The translations under genes were made by a program, and so were the position numbers. From Planctomycetaceae bacterium (lineage in GTDB: Bacteria; Planctomycetota; Phycisphaerae; Phycisphaerales; SM1A02), in the NCBI GenBank assembly GCA_027490145.1, contig JAIXYQ010000010.1:310001-374000 (forward strand): a DNA stretch of 64,000 bases, written 5' to 3'. The notes under the pieces are model-generated. The model did not search any database and was not told the origin of the DNA. It saw nothing but the letters and a program-made list of their open reading frames with translations. This document shows positions 54,426-63,467 of the stretch, one piece after another (the first letter of the stretch is position 1; the number at the start of each line of letters is the position of its first letter).

Positions 54426-55928
54426 TTGAGCCCTGACGAAACCCCATCCCCACCCCCTGGTGAGCCCCCGACACCCGGGGAGCCGGGGGGGCCACAGGCC
54501 GATCCCGGCGCTGCCGAGGCAGCACCCGGGCCCGGCGACGAGGGCTTCATGCTGCGTCCGCGCGTCGACCGCCTGGCGGCGCTCCTGGCCAAGGCCCGCA
54601 CGCTGCCCAAGGTGGCGGGCGTCTATCTGATGAAGGATGCCGAGGGTCGGGTGATCTACGTGGGGAAGGCCGGGATCCTGCCCAACCGCGTGGCGAGCTA
54701 CTTCGTGCCCAGCGCCGACCTCGGCCCGCGCAAGCACCCCATGCTGGACCTGATCCACGACCTTGACACCATTCCCTGCGAGGGTGAGTGGGAGGCGCTC
54801 CTCATGGAGAGCCGCTTGATCAAGGACCTCCATCCGCACTTCAACGACCGGATGACGGACGACAAGACCTTTCCATACCTGGTCGTCACGATGCGCGATG
54901 ACTTCCCCGGCGTCTTCATCACCCGCGATCCGTCGGCGCCGCAGTTCCGCGGGGCACGCGTCTTCGGTCCGTTCACGAGCAGCGGTTCCTTGCGCCATGC
55001 GGTGCAGGTCCTGCAGCGCGTCTTCAAGTACCGCACCTGCGAACTCACGATCGAGGCCTCGAATCCGGCGAATGCGTCGTTCAGGCCGTGCCTGCTGCAT
55101 GACATCCACCAGTGCACGGCGCCGTGCGCCAACCGCATCTCGCCCGAGGCCTACCGCGCCGACATCGATCGGTTCCTGCGCTTCCTCTCGAGCAAGCGCA
55201 GCGCGATGCTGCGCGAGTTGCGCGTCGAGATGGAGCAGGCAAGCGCCGCCCTGGACTTCGAGCGTGCGGCCGTGCTGCGCGATCAACTCCGGGCGATCGA
55301 GCGGCTCGATGACCGCGAGACCCGAGGCGACGAGGGTGAGTACGACTGGCAGCCCGAGGTCACGATGTTCAGCGGTGACCCGCTGGCGATGACGCGCAGC
55401 CTGGCCCGCACGCTGGGCCTGGAGTCGATCCGCTGCATCGAGGGCTTCGACATCGCGCACCTGGCGGGCGAGGAAACCGTCGGCAGCAAGGTCTGCTTCG
55501 TGGATGGCCGGCCGTTCAAGGATGCCTACCGGCGCTTCCGCGTGCGCAGCGTGGAGAACAACGACTACCGCGCGCTGCAGGAGGTCGTGAGCCGCCGATA
55601 CCGCGAGGCCGGCCGTGGCCATGAGCTGTACCCCGACGTGGTGCTCATCGACGGCGGCGTCGGCCAGCTCAACGCCGCGCTCGAGGCGTTCGCGCAGCTC
55701 GACCGCAAGCCGCCCATGGTGATCAGCCTGGCCAAGCGCGAGGAGCTGATCCATGTCCCGGGGCGGGCCGAGCCGATCCGGCTCGGCCGCGAGAACGCGG
55801 GTCTCAAGCTCTGCCAGGCGATCCGCGACGAAGCACACCGCTACGCGCAGCACTATCACCACCTGCTGCGGACCAAGCGCTTCCTGCCGCCGAAGCCGCC
55901 CAAGGGTGCCGGCGAATCCCAGGGGTGA
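54426..55928 (+). CDS. uvrC: Excinuclease UvrC-type protein without helix-hairpin-helix domain
   Basis: A 500-residue protein. An N-terminal Pro/Gly extension (about residues 1-40) precedes the GIY-YIG nuclease domain (LPKVAGVYLMKDAEGRVIYV, GKA), the Cys-containing central part (LLHDIHQCTAPCANRIS), the UVR UvrB-binding motif (DFERAAVLRDQLRAIERL) and the RNase H-like 5' nuclease (GFDIAHLAGEETVGSKVCF, VVLIDGGVGQLNAAL, ISLAKREE). The sequence ends at YHHLLRTKRFLPP, so the tandem HhH domain of standard UvrC (about 600 residues) is absent. The start is TTG at 54426; an ATG at 54549 (MLRPRV) is a good alternative that drops the extension. Confidence 0.88.
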   Translation: MSPDETPSPPPGEPPTPGEPGGPQADPGAAEAAPGPGDEGFMLRPRVDRLAALLAKARTLPKVAGVYLMKDAEGRVIYVGKAGILPNRVASYFVPSADLGPRKHPMLDLIHDLDTIPCEGEWEALLMESRLIKDLHPHFNDRMTDDKTFPYLVVTMRDDFPGVFITRDPSAPQFRGARVFGPFTSSGSLRHAVQVLQRVFKYRTCELTIEASNPANASFRPCLLHDIHQCTAPCANRISPEAYRADIDRFLRFLSSKRSAMLRELRVEMEQASAALDFERAAVLRDQLRAIERLDDRETRGDEGEYDWQPEVTMFSGDPLAMTRSLARTLGLESIRCIEGFDIAHLAGEETVGSKVCFVDGRPFKDAYRRFRVRSVENNDYRALQEVVSRRYREAGRGHELYPDVVLIDGGVGQLNAALEAFAQLDRKPPMVISLAKREELIHVPGRAEPIRLGRENAGLKLCQAIRDEAHRYAQHYHHLLRTKRFLPPKPPKGAGESQG

Positions 55929-55946
55929 CGCCCCGGCTGCCCGGGC

Positions 55947-58034
55947 TCACGCCGGCGAGGGCATGGCGTCGGTCGGTGGTTCCGCGTCGGGACCGGCCGG
56001 GGCCGGCGCGGGCTTGCTCGCCGCGAACTCCCGCTGAAGCAGGTCGCTGACGGTGGACTTCGCGAGCTGTTCGCCGCGCATGAGCCGCTCGACCTCGTCG
56101 CGCGTGAGGGTCTCGTACTTCAGGAGCGCCTGCGCCACCGCATCGATCGCCGTCCAGTGCTGTTCGACCATGCGGCGGGCCTCGTCATAGGCCTCGTCGC
56201 TGATGCGGCGGATCTCCTCGTCGATGATCCGCGCCGTCTCGGGCGAATAGTCCTTCTCAGGGATGTACATCTCGCGGCTGTCCTCGCCGGAGTAGTTCAC
56301 GAAGCCCAGGCGGTCGCTCATGCCCCACTTGAGCACCATGGCCCGCGCGTAGGCGGTGACCATCTGGATGTCCATTCCCGCACCCGACGAGATGTCGCCG
56401 GTGTGGCGCCCTTCGGCCAGGCGCCCCGCGCACAGCACGCGCATGGTCGCTTCCATGAAGCGCCTGCTGTAGCCGTAGCGGTCCTTCTCGGGAAGGCTGA
56501 AGGTCACGCCCATCGCCTGGCCGCGGGGGATGATCGTGACCTTGTGCAGGGGATCGGCATCCTTGAGCAGCATCTGCAGCACGGCGTGGCCGGCCTCGTG
56601 GTACGCGGTGGCCTCGCGCTCCTGCTGCTCGACGCGGCGGCTCTTGTTGGCGCGGCCCCAGCGCACCTTGTCGCGGGCCTCCTCGAGGTCGTTCTGTTCG
56701 ATGAAGTCCTTCTCGGCCATCGTGGCGATGATCGCGCTCTCGTTGATGAGGGCAGCGAGGTCGGCGCCGCTGAACATGGGCGTGGCCTTGGCGATGCGGG
56801 CCAAATCGACATCAGGCCCCATCTTCACCTTCTTCGCGTGCACCGCGAGGATCTCGGCGCGCCCCTTCACGTCGGGCAGCGGCACCTGGATCGAACGGTC
56901 GAAGCGGCCGGGCCGCGTGAGTGCGGGGTCGAGCACGTCGAGCCGGTTGGTGCCGGCGATCACGATGACTTGGTCGCTGGCCTCGAAGCCGTCCATCTCG
57001 ACCAGGATCGCGTTCAGGGTCTGTTCGCGCTCGTCATGGCCGCCGCTGTTGAACCCGCCGCCGCGACGGCGGCCGACCGCATCGATCTCATCGAGGAAGA
57101 TGATGCAGGGGGCGTTCTCCTTGGCCTGCTTGAAGAGGTCGCGCACGCGGCTCGCGCCGACGCCCACGAACATCTCGACGAAGTCCGAGCCCGAGATCGA
57201 GAAGAAGGGCGCATCGGCCTCGCCGGCGATGGCCTTGGCCAGCATCGTCTTGCCGCAGCCCGGCGGGCCGGAGAGCAGCACGCCGCGGGGGATGCGGCCA
57301 CCGAGCCGCGCGAACTTCTTGGGGTTCCTGAGGAACTCGACGATCTCGCTGACTTCCTCCTTGGCTTCCTCGATGCCGGCCACGTCCTTGAACGTGATGC
57401 CGGTCGAGTCCTTGGTCTGCAGGCGGTGACGGCTCTTGCCGAAGTTGCCCAGCATGCCGCCGGGGCCGCCGCCGGCCGAGCGCAGGCCGCGCATGAAGAA
57501 CCAGAAGATGAAGATCAGCACGCCGAGCGAGAGCAGGCTCGGCAGCAGCGCCATGAACCAGGACTGGCCGGTGTTCTCTTCGCTCCAGCCCACGCCTGCG
57601 GCGGTCAACTGGTTGCGGATCCAACCGTAGTCATCCGGGAGGATCGTGGAGTAGATGCGCGTGGGCTGCTGGGTGGCAGCGCCGGGCGCCTTGCCATCGC
57701 CCGAGGGAGCGGGGGCGGTCCATGCGGTGGCATTCTCCTTGACCTCGGCGACCACGCGGCCCGTCTCGATGACGATCGAGCCGTCCTTCAGCTTGCCCTG
57801 CTTGGCGTATTCGATCAGGGTGGGCAGCGGTTGCTCCTGGCCCTCGGGGCCGCCCGAGAAGAGCACCATGCCCACCAGGACCATGAGGCCAAGCAGCATG
57901 ACGAGCGTGAGACCCGGACGGCGCGGCGGGGCGGCGCCACCCGGTCCGCCCGGTCCCTTGCCGCCCGATGGCGGTCCCTTGCCGGGGGACGACTGGTTCT
58001 GCTGGGCGTGGATCGGGGGGAGGAGTTCGTTCAT
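55947..58034 (-). CDS. ftsH: ATP-dependent zinc metalloprotease FtsH
   Basis: A 695-residue membrane AAA+ protease. A Gly/Pro-rich N terminus (about 1-40) leads into the first helix ([18 protein letters not shown]), a periplasmic domain, and a second helix ([16 protein letters not shown]). The AAA domain has Walker [15 protein letters not shown], Walker [19 protein letters not shown] and [16 protein letters not shown]. The protease has zinc motif [12 protein letters not shown] and the third ligand in [14 protein letters not shown]. FtsH degrades membrane and lipid-A pathway proteins. The ATG at 58034 is five bases after the lptE-like stop; a GTG at 58043 would overlap it. It is the last gene of the bamD-lptE-ftsH operon. 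Confidence 0.97.
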   Translation of the reverse strand: MNELLPPIHAQQNQSSPGKGPPSGGKGPGGPGGAAPPRRPGLTLVMLLGLMVLVGMVLFSGGPEGQEQPLPTLIEYAKQGKLKDGSIVIETGRVVAEVKENATAWTAPAPSGDGKAPGAATQQPTRIYSTILPDDYGWIRNQLTAAGVGWSEENTGQSWFMALLPSLLSLGVLIFIFWFFMRGLRSAGGGPGGMLGNFGKSRHRLQTKDSTGITFKDVAGIEEAKEEVSEIVEFLRNPKKFARLGGRIPRGVLLSGPPGCGKTMLAKAIAGEADAPFFSISGSDFVEMFVGVGASRVRDLFKQAKENAPCIIFLDEIDAVGRRRGGGFNSGGHDEREQTLNAILVEMDGFEASDQVIVIAGTNRLDVLDPALTRPGRFDRSIQVPLPDVKGRAEILAVHAKKVKMGPDVDLARIAKATPMFSGADLAALINESAIIATMAEKDFIEQNDLEEARDKVRWGRANKSRRVEQQEREATAYHEAGHAVLQMLLKDADPLHKVTIIPRGQAMGVTFSLPEKDRYGYSRRFMEATMRVLCAGRLAEGRHTGDISSGAGMDIQMVTAYARAMVLKWGMSDRLGFVNYSGEDSREMYIPEKDYSPETARIIDEEIRRISDEAYDEARRMVEQHWTAIDAVAQALLKYETLTRDEVERLMRGEQLAKSTVSDLLQREFAASKPAPAPAGPDAEPPTDAMPSPA

Positions 58035-58039
58035 GGTGA

Positions 58040-58549
58040 TCACCAGTCGGCCTGCATGCTGTCAACGATCGCCGAGGCCAGTTGTTCGACGACTTGGAAC
58101 CGAGCCAGGTCAATCGGTTGTTGGATGGGGAGGCTCGCGACGAAGACCGCGGATTCGCGGAAGCCGTTGCGCTGGACGAGCGGCTTCCCGGTGCGCTGGT
58201 CGATCCACTCGTAATCGACGGTCACGTTGAGGGCCATTTCCTCGCTCAGGCCGGTACCGCGGCTCTTGCTGATCTGCTGCAGGTCGACGGTGCGGATCGT
58301 CGCTCGCAGCACGGTGTCGGCCTTGCCCTCGCTGGCCACGCGGAAGTGCGTGCCGGACTCGATGGCCTTGACCAGCGCGTCGGTCAGCTCCGGCGCCACC
58401 TTGCGATCGAAGGAGGCGTTCTTGGCGACCGGCACCGCGACCGTGCGCAGGCTCTTGTCGAAGCGCTGGCCGGACTCGTACTTCGGGGCACCGTCGCACG
58501 CGACCAGGCAGGGGAGCAGGCAGAGCAGGGCTCCAAGGCGCAGGATCAT
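58040..58549 (-). CDS. LptE-family outer-membrane LPS-assembly lipoprotein
   Basis: A 169-residue protein with a lipoprotein signal (LGALLCLLPCLVAC, lipobox LVAC). The mature part shows the LptE outline: SLRTVAVPVAKNASFDRKVA, ELTDALVKAIESGTHFRVAS, ADTVLRATIRTVDLQQISKS, and the final QLASAIVDSMQADW. LptE plugs and stabilises the LptD translocon, so the cell likely has lipopolysaccharide. The start overlaps the stop of the BamD-like gene by four bases (ATGA). Confidence 0.85.
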   Translation of the reverse strand: MILRLGALLCLLPCLVACDGAPKYESGQRFDKSLRTVAVPVAKNASFDRKVAPELTDALVKAIESGTHFRVASEGKADTVLRATIRTVDLQQISKSRGTGLSEEMALNVTVDYEWIDQRTGKPLVQRNGFRESAVFVASLPIQQPIDLARFQVVEQLASAIVDSMQADW

Positions 58550-59607
58550 GGAGCGGCCTCCTTCGGCGCCTCGCTCGGGGCTGGCGTCATCGGCTTGGGT
58601 TCCAGCGCGGCGCGCATGGCCGTCCGGAGCGCGGCGTAGTCAGGAGCCCCGGCCTTGGCGTGCTCCGGGAGCTTCATCGCCAACTCGGGTGCGATGTCCA
58701 AGGCGTCGAGCGTCGACACGCTTCGGGGGAAACGCGTCACGAGCCGCCGGATGAAGCGCTCGGCACCGACCAGGTCGCCCTGATCGATGTACCAGTGGGC
58801 CTCCGCAAGCAGCTTGCGCGCTTCGCTTTCGTCGATGCGCACGAGCAGCGCCTCGGCACCGATCTTGTTGGCCAGCATGGGGTCGCGGACCTGCAGTTCG
58901 CGCAGCCGGATCTGCGCCTCCACGAGACCCTTGGCACTGTGTTCAGGCCCGCGGAACGACGCGCAGTACGAGTAGATCAGCCGAAGTCGCGCCTTGTCGA
59001 CCTGTGGGCTGCGCGGATAGTTCTGCACGAACAGGTCGTACGCCTCGGCGGCCATGTCGAGCTGGCGGGTGTCGAAGTAGTGGTCCGCCAGGCGCATGCC
59101 GGCCTGCTCCGCGAGCTGGCTGCCGGGCAGTCGCTCTTGGATGCGGATGAGCATCTCGACGGCCTCATCGGTGGCATCGACGATGCGCACGGTGCCGAAG
59201 AACCTTCGCTTCAGTCCGTCGGCGTAGGCGCAGGCGATCGCGTACTCGCGTTGGAGCGCCAGCACGAACACATCGCTCGATGGATAGCGACGCGCGACCT
59301 CCTCGTAGTCGAAGAGCGCGTCGTACTCGTTGCCACCCTTCCACAAGGCATCGCCCCGGGCGAGCAGGCAGCGGGCCCGAAGGCCGTTGGCTGGAAAGGA
59401 CTCGAGCCAGGCATCGGCCAACTTGTGGGCGCGCGCGTACTCGCCACGGGCCAGGGTCTCACGAACGACCTGAAGGCGGCCCTCCGGGCTGCCCGGGGCG
59501 ACGCCAGCGGGGGCGACCCACTGGTCGTTGTCGTCAAGGACCTGGGTCTGCGCGAAGCAGGGGACCGCAAGGGCGATGGGGGCGAGGAGCGCCACGATGC
59601 GCAGCAT
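58546..59607 (-). CDS. Outer-membrane assembly protein, BamD-like
   Basis: A 353-residue exported protein. The signal peptide MLRIVALLAPIALAVPCFAQ has no clear lipobox, since the Cys is followed by FAQ. The body has five or more TPR-like helical pairs typical of BamD/YfiO: YARAHKLADAWLESFPANGL, ALFDYEEVARRYPSSDVFVL, DMAAEAYDLFVQNYPRSPQV and the Tyr-rich RLRLIYSYCASFRGPEHSAK. BamD helps fold outer-membrane beta-barrels. Loss of lipidation would be unusual for BamD, so the call is family-level. The C-terminal 40 residues are Pro/Ala-rich. The ATG at 59607 follows TACGAT by six bases. Confidence 0.8.
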   Translation of the reverse strand: MLRIVALLAPIALAVPCFAQTQVLDDNDQWVAPAGVAPGSPEGRLQVVRETLARGEYARAHKLADAWLESFPANGLRARCLLARGDALWKGGNEYDALFDYEEVARRYPSSDVFVLALQREYAIACAYADGLKRRFFGTVRIVDATDEAVEMLIRIQERLPGSQLAEQAGMRLADHYFDTRQLDMAAEAYDLFVQNYPRSPQVDKARLRLIYSYCASFRGPEHSAKGLVEAQIRLRELQVRDPMLANKIGAEALLVRIDESEARKLLAEAHWYIDQGDLVGAERFIRRLVTRFPRSVSTLDALDIAPELAMKLPEHAKAGAPDYAALRTAMRAALEPKPMTPAPSEAPKEAAP

Positions 59608-59613
59608 GGGGGG

Positions 59614-59619
59614 ATCGTA
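59614..59619 (-). promoter_or_regulatory. -10-like TACGAT box of the bamD-lptE-ftsH operon
   Basis: The minus strand reads TACGAT-CCCCCC-ATG (start 59607). It is divergent from the TATCGT box of the lipid kinase gene at 59737-59742. Confidence 0.45.
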
Positions 59620-59736
59620 GGGGTTCTCGGCCCACGCCGCCAACGATTCGGGTGCCCGTGACGCGGGCGTGCCGTGCGAGATCGAGCGCCCACACCGGGT
59701 CGGGTTCGTCTTCATATGACGCCCACACCGATGATC

Positions 59737-59742
59737 TATCGT
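59737..59742 (+). promoter_or_regulatory. -10-like TATCGT box, 6 bases before ATG 59749
   Basis: The sequence reads TATCGT-GTCCGG-ATG. It favours the ATG at 59749 over two upstream in-frame ATGs (59716 and 59731) as the start of the lipid kinase. Confidence 0.4.
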
Positions 59743-59748
59743 GTCCGG

Positions 59749-60645
59749 ATGCGTCGAATCCTGGTGATCTTCAACCCGATCTCGGGCGGTGGCAAGGCCG
59801 CCGCGGCGAGCGTGGGCGTCGAACGTGCGCTGGAGTCGGCGGGCTTCGAGGTTCGACGCCTGGCGACTGAGCCCGGGCCGAGCGAGCAGTGGCTGGATGA
59901 ACCCCTGGCAGGCCGCGACGCGCTGGTGGTCATGGGTGGCGATGGCGCCGTGCGCACGGCCGCCATGAGCTCCGCCCGAGTCGGTGTGCCGCTGTGCAAC
60001 CTGCCCTTCGGAACCGAAAACCTGTTCGCGCGGCACTTCGGGATGAGCCGAGACCTTGCGGCCTTGACCGATCGCCTTCGGAACGGTTTCGTCCGCCGCG
60101 TTGATCTTGGCTTGGTGAATGGCGAGCCGTTCCTGGCCATGTGCGGCATCGGCCTGGATGCCGAGGTGGTCCATGATCTGGCAGGCGCTCGGACGGGTGC
60201 CATCTCCAAGCTCACCTATGCCAAGCCGATCCTCCGTCAGGTGGTGGCCTGGCGCGCCCCGCGGCTTCGTGTCGAACTCGATGGATCGCCGTGGCCGTTG
60301 CCGGGAACGGGTTTTCTCGTGATCGGCAACTCGCGTCGCTACGCCGCGCACATCGATCCCGCGGCGATGGCGATCGACGATGATGGTCTGCTCGACGCGT
60401 GCTTCTTCCCGTGTTCCTCGGCGATCGGTGCGTCGATATGGGTCATCCGCTGCTGGCTCAGGCAACAATCCCGAGCGCGTCACTTCATCCACTGGCGTGC
60501 GCAATCCATCGTGATCCGGGGCGTCGACGGCCCCGTGCGCTACCAGATGGATGGTGATCGGCCGCGTGCACCACACGATGCTGTGGCGGTGCGCATCGAG
60601 GTCCGCCGTCAGGCGGTGCCGGTGCTCATCGGGTCCGAGAAATGA
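59749..60645 (+). CDS. Diacylglycerol/lipid kinase family protein (YegS/BmrU type), divergent
   Basis: A 298-residue protein of the DAGK catalytic family. The start MRRILVIFNPISGGGKAA is the phosphate-binding segment. The normally invariant GGDGTxNE motif reads GGDGAVRTAAMSS, losing Thr, Asn and Glu. The next motif, normally PxGTxNDFAR, reads LPFGTENLFARHFGM, so a key Asp is Leu. The remainder keeps FLAMCGIGLDAEVVHD and DDDGLLDACFFP. Lipid kinase activity may therefore be altered. The ATG at 59749 follows a TATCGT box. It is a single gene before the sigma factor. Confidence 0.75.
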   Translation: MRRILVIFNPISGGGKAAAASVGVERALESAGFEVRRLATEPGPSEQWLDEPLAGRDALVVMGGDGAVRTAAMSSARVGVPLCNLPFGTENLFARHFGMSRDLAALTDRLRNGFVRRVDLGLVNGEPFLAMCGIGLDAEVVHDLAGARTGAISKLTYAKPILRQVVAWRAPRLRVELDGSPWPLPGTGFLVIGNSRRYAAHIDPAAMAIDDDGLLDACFFPCSSAIGASIWVIRCWLRQQSRARHFIHWRAQSIVIRGVDGPVRYQMDGDRPRAPHDAVAVRIEVRRQAVPVLIGSEK

Positions 60646-60672
60646 AATTGGCACAAAGGTCGGTCGGTGGCC

Positions 60673-60702
60673 TTGCACCGTCCGGAAACCATCTGCTATG
60701 TT
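60673..60702 (+). promoter_or_regulatory. Sigma70-type promoter of the FliA-type sigma gene
   Basis: TTGCAC (60673-60678), an 18-base spacer and TATGTT (60697-60702) resemble the vegetative promoter. Transcription would start near 60709, leaving a leader of about 107 bases before the ATG at 60816. Confidence 0.55.
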
Positions 60703-60815
60703 CCCGCTGCCGACGAGGAGCCATGGATGGCACCGAGCTCGGCCGACGCGGCACGGATGTCTCGTCGTGAAACTGGTCTGGGCCGCAAGGCCCCTTGGTC
60801 AAGGAGCGACCACGC

Positions 60816-61787
60816 ATGTCCAGAGCGAATGCTCGTGCATTGAAGGAAGGGTCTGCCAAGGGCGTTGCCCGAGGCAGCGGTGTACCACCCAAGCGCATCG
60901 GTCGATCATCGACCGCACTCCGGCTCCGATCCGCCGAGGCGCTGGCATCACCCGAGACGGACGATCTGGTCGAGATGACCGCGGCCGCCATCGAGGCGCC
61001 CGCTGCGCCTTCGCCGATCGACGCGACCTGGCAGGCGTTCAAGACGCTGCAGGCCAGTGGCGATAACCCTGTCGAACTTGAGCGCCTGCGCAATGTGCTC
61101 ATCGAGAACTACCTCCACATCGTGAAGTTCAATGCCGAGCGGCTTCGCATGAAGCTGCCGAGCGAGGTCGATGTGGATGACCTCAACTCCGCCGGCCTGT
61201 TCGGGCTCATGGATGCCATCAAGAGTTTCGAGCCCAGCCGCGGCGTGAAGTTCGAGACCTTCTGCGCCCAGCGTGTGAAGGGGGCGATCTACGACGAGCT
61301 GCGCAGCATGGACTGGGTTCCGCGCCTCGTCCGCAGCCGCACCGCCAAGATCGAGCGCATCCGCAAGGACCTGCAGGGGCGCCTTGGTCGCAAGCCCACC
61401 GACGAGGAAGTGCTCGCCGAGAGCGGCCTCACGCGCGAGGACTTCGACAAGGTCGTCAAGGATTCACGCCCGGTCGGCACGGTCAGCCTGAACCGCAAGT
61501 GGTTCGAGACCGACTCGAGCCGCGACGTGCGCGAGATCGACGTCATCGAGGACAACCGCCAAGCCGATCCGTTGCAGTCGGTCGGCAAGGCTGACCTCAA
61601 GGTGCTCCTGACCAAGGGCCTGTCGCGCGCCGAGCGCCTCATCGTGGTCCTCTACTACTACGAGGAGATGACCATGAAGGAAATCGGCATGACGCTCGAC
61701 CTCTCCGAGAGCCGCGTCAGCCAGATGCACTCGAGCATCCTCGCGCGCATGAAGGCGCAGATGCAGCACCGCATGAAGGAACTCTGA
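60816..61787 (+). CDS. FliA/SigD-type RNA polymerase sigma factor
   Basis: A 323-residue sigma-70-family factor with domains 2, 3 and 4. Region 2 has ENYLHIVKFNAERLRMKLP, DLNSAGLFGLMDAIKSFEP and FETFCAQRVKGAIYDELR. Region 3 has LVRSRTAKIERIRKDLQGRL. Region 4 has LSRAERLIVVLYYYEEMTMK and IGMTLDLSESRVSQMHSSIL. This arrangement, without region 1.1, is that of FliA/SigD/WhiG. A basic, Ala/Ser-rich N terminus of about 75 residues is extra. The ATG at 60816 has AAGGAG nine bases upstream. FliA factors usually drive motility genes, but no flagellar genes are present here, so the regulon is unknown. A terminator follows. Confidence 0.9.
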   Translation: MSRANARALKEGSAKGVARGSGVPPKRIGRSSTALRLRSAEALASPETDDLVEMTAAAIEAPAAPSPIDATWQAFKTLQASGDNPVELERLRNVLIENYLHIVKFNAERLRMKLPSEVDVDDLNSAGLFGLMDAIKSFEPSRGVKFETFCAQRVKGAIYDELRSMDWVPRLVRSRTAKIERIRKDLQGRLGRKPTDEEVLAESGLTREDFDKVVKDSRPVGTVSLNRKWFETDSSRDVREIDVIEDNRQADPLQSVGKADLKVLLTKGLSRAERLIVVLYYYEEMTMKEIGMTLDLSESRVSQMHSSILARMKAQMQHRMKEL

Positions 61788-61879
61788 CGTACTTCCCGGC
61801 GGGTCCGGCAATGCCGGGCCCGGCCGGGTCACGACCCTCGGCCGGCCTGATCCCCCGCGCCGACAGCCACCGTTCCACG

Positions 61880-61915
61880 CCGCCTCCCGAGCTCCACGGG
61901 AGGCGGCTGTGTTGG
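61880..61915 (+). terminator. Terminator after the sigma factor gene
   Basis: CCGCCTCCCG (61880-61889) pairs with CGGGAGGCGG (61897-61906), loop AGCTCCA, followed by CTGTGTTGG. It isolates the sigma gene from the GTPase genes. Confidence 0.75.
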
Positions 61916-61987
61916 TGGGTGCGGGGAGGATCCAATCCGAGGATGCAGGTTGACAATGTCAACCAAGCCTGCAAGAATGGACTGATC

Positions 61988-63151
61988 ATGCCCGACGACA
62001 GTGACGGCACGGCATCGGGGATCGAATTCGGTGAGACGATCGCCGATGAGGCCATGCCGCCGTCGGCGTTGGCCGAGACGGAGATCGCCGAGCTGGTCGG
62101 GACGCCTCGGGCGGCTCGCTCGGGTCGAGCCAAGCCGGAGCCGCTCCGGTGCTTCCCCGCGTCGAGTGCTCGTCGTGACATCGTGCTGATGCTCGGTGGC
62201 GCGGGTGCCGGGAAGACGGTGTTCGCATCGCGGCTGTACGAAGCACTCTGGTCCGGCGTTCGGCTCCTCAAGGGGCGCGTGGATGGTGCGGCGGGACCGA
62301 TCAGTGGTGAGCGCGCGGTGCGCACGATCACAGGCAAGGCCCGCGACATCAAGGTGCATCATGACGTGCTCCGCATCGCGGGCGAACTCGCTGCGGGGAA
62401 GTGGCCAGCCAGCAACGTGGGGCTCTCGCATCTTGAACTCGAGGTGACCTTGGACGGGGTCACGGAACTCGTGTCGCTCGTGGACTACCCGGGCGGAGAG
62501 CTCGACCGGGCGATCAACTGGCAGGGGAGCGACCCGCTCTCGGCTGAGTTGGTGTGGTTGGCCCAGAACGCTTCTGCAGTGATCGTCTTCATCGATCCGG
62601 AATGCGTGTCCGTCGGCGGGACCCGATGGGACGAGGATCTCGCCGCAATCACCCACGCGGTGACCATGGCACGCAGGGGGGCGGGCCGCGAGGACATCCC
62701 GGTCTCGGTGGTGGTCACCAAGGTGGATCGACACAACGAGTTCGTCCAGGCCAACGGAGGCGTGAAGGGTGTCCTTGCCCATCGCGCCAGGGTGCTGTCG
62801 GATGTGGTGCAGCCAGCCACCTACTGGCCGATGTCGGCCATCAGTGCGGTGGCCACCGTCGGCGGTTGGATGAAACCCAAGCGAAAGCGCCCTCCCATGC
62901 ATGTGGTCGAGCCGTTCGTCTACTGCTTGGCCATGCTTGAACGTCAACGCGAATTGCGCAAGCGCTTCGCCGTGGCCGAAGCGTCGTTGCGTGACATCGA
63001 GCCATTCGTCCAGGCGGCGCGGCAGGCAGCCGTGCTCGAGGCGCAGGCGCTGGAGCGCCGGCTGCCGCAGTTCTACCGGGCGTGCATCATGCTGGTCGGC
63101 GCCATGCTGCTGATGGTCCTGTCGATGACCGTGCTGGGGCCTCGATCATGA
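61988..63151 (+). CDS. Membrane-anchored TRAFAC-like GTPase, first of a tandem pair
   Basis: A 387-residue protein. An acidic N terminus of about 50 residues precedes the G domain: P-loop LMLGGAGAGKTVFASRLYEA, G3 LVDYPGGELDRAI and G4 VVTKVDRHN. The loop between G1 and G3 is long, with WPASNVGLSHLELEVTLDG. A coiled segment (RQRELRKRFAVAEASLRDIE) leads to one C-terminal transmembrane helix (ACIMLVGAMLLMVLSMTVLG). It resembles the double-GTPase-2-like (DO-GTPase2) families noted in conflict-system studies; I cannot confirm membership. The ATG at 61988 is chosen from domain position. The stop overlaps the next start by four bases. Confidence 0.8.
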   Translation: MPDDSDGTASGIEFGETIADEAMPPSALAETEIAELVGTPRAARSGRAKPEPLRCFPASSARRDIVLMLGGAGAGKTVFASRLYEALWSGVRLLKGRVDGAAGPISGERAVRTITGKARDIKVHHDVLRIAGELAAGKWPASNVGLSHLELEVTLDGVTELVSLVDYPGGELDRAINWQGSDPLSAELVWLAQNASAVIVFIDPECVSVGGTRWDEDLAAITHAVTMARRGAGREDIPVSVVVTKVDRHNEFVQANGGVKGVLAHRARVLSDVVQPATYWPMSAISAVATVGGWMKPKRKRPPMHVVEPFVYCLAMLERQRELRKRFAVAEASLRDIEPFVQAARQAAVLEAQALERRLPQFYRACIMLVGAMLLMVLSMTVLGPRS

Positions 63152-63405
63152 AGGGCGATGACGGGGTGCCACCCATGCATGGCCGTGATCGGGATGACAC
63201 CGAGGTCCGGAACTGGATGATGCCGCTCGGGCAGCAGGAGTTCCGGGTCCCCGACGCGGGTCGCGTGCGGCTGCCGGAGGATGCGCCCGAGTGGTCCGGT
63301 CGACTCTTCGTCCTGACGCGTTGGTTTCGCCGCATCGCCACGGTGCTGACGGTGCTCGCTGCCGTCATCCTGGCGGTGCGATGGGGCATGGTGCTGCTGC
63401 GCTGA
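63148..63405 (+). CDS. Small single-pass membrane protein between the GTPases
   Basis: An 85-residue protein with a hydrophilic N-terminal half (HGRDRDDTEVRNWMMPLGQQ) followed by LFVLTRWFRRIATVLTVLAA, a C-terminal transmembrane helix ending at the last residues. It starts in an ATGA overlap with the upstream GTPase stop and ends 62 bases before the next GTPase start. It has no known family. Its position suggests a subunit or anchor for the GTPase pair. Confidence 0.7.
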   Translation: MKGDDGVPPMHGRDRDDTEVRNWMMPLGQQEFRVPDAGRVRLPEDAPEWSGRLFVLTRWFRRIATVLTVLAAVILAVRWGMVLLR

Positions 63406-63467
63406 TCGACGCACCCCGCGAGTATGCTGTCCCGAGCGCCCCGTAGGCGCGGAAGGGGCGCCGCGTG

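Noticed and set aside
52531-54429. 632-codon plus-strand open frame opposite pyrC and the Cys-rich lipoprotein
   Set aside because: It spans two real minus-strand genes and a terminator. Its Gly/Ala-rich end is the complement of the Cys-rich repeats.
56157-58214. 685-codon plus-strand open frame opposite ftsH
   Set aside because: It is antisense to highly conserved AAA and protease motifs, with low-complexity Ala/His/Arg composition.
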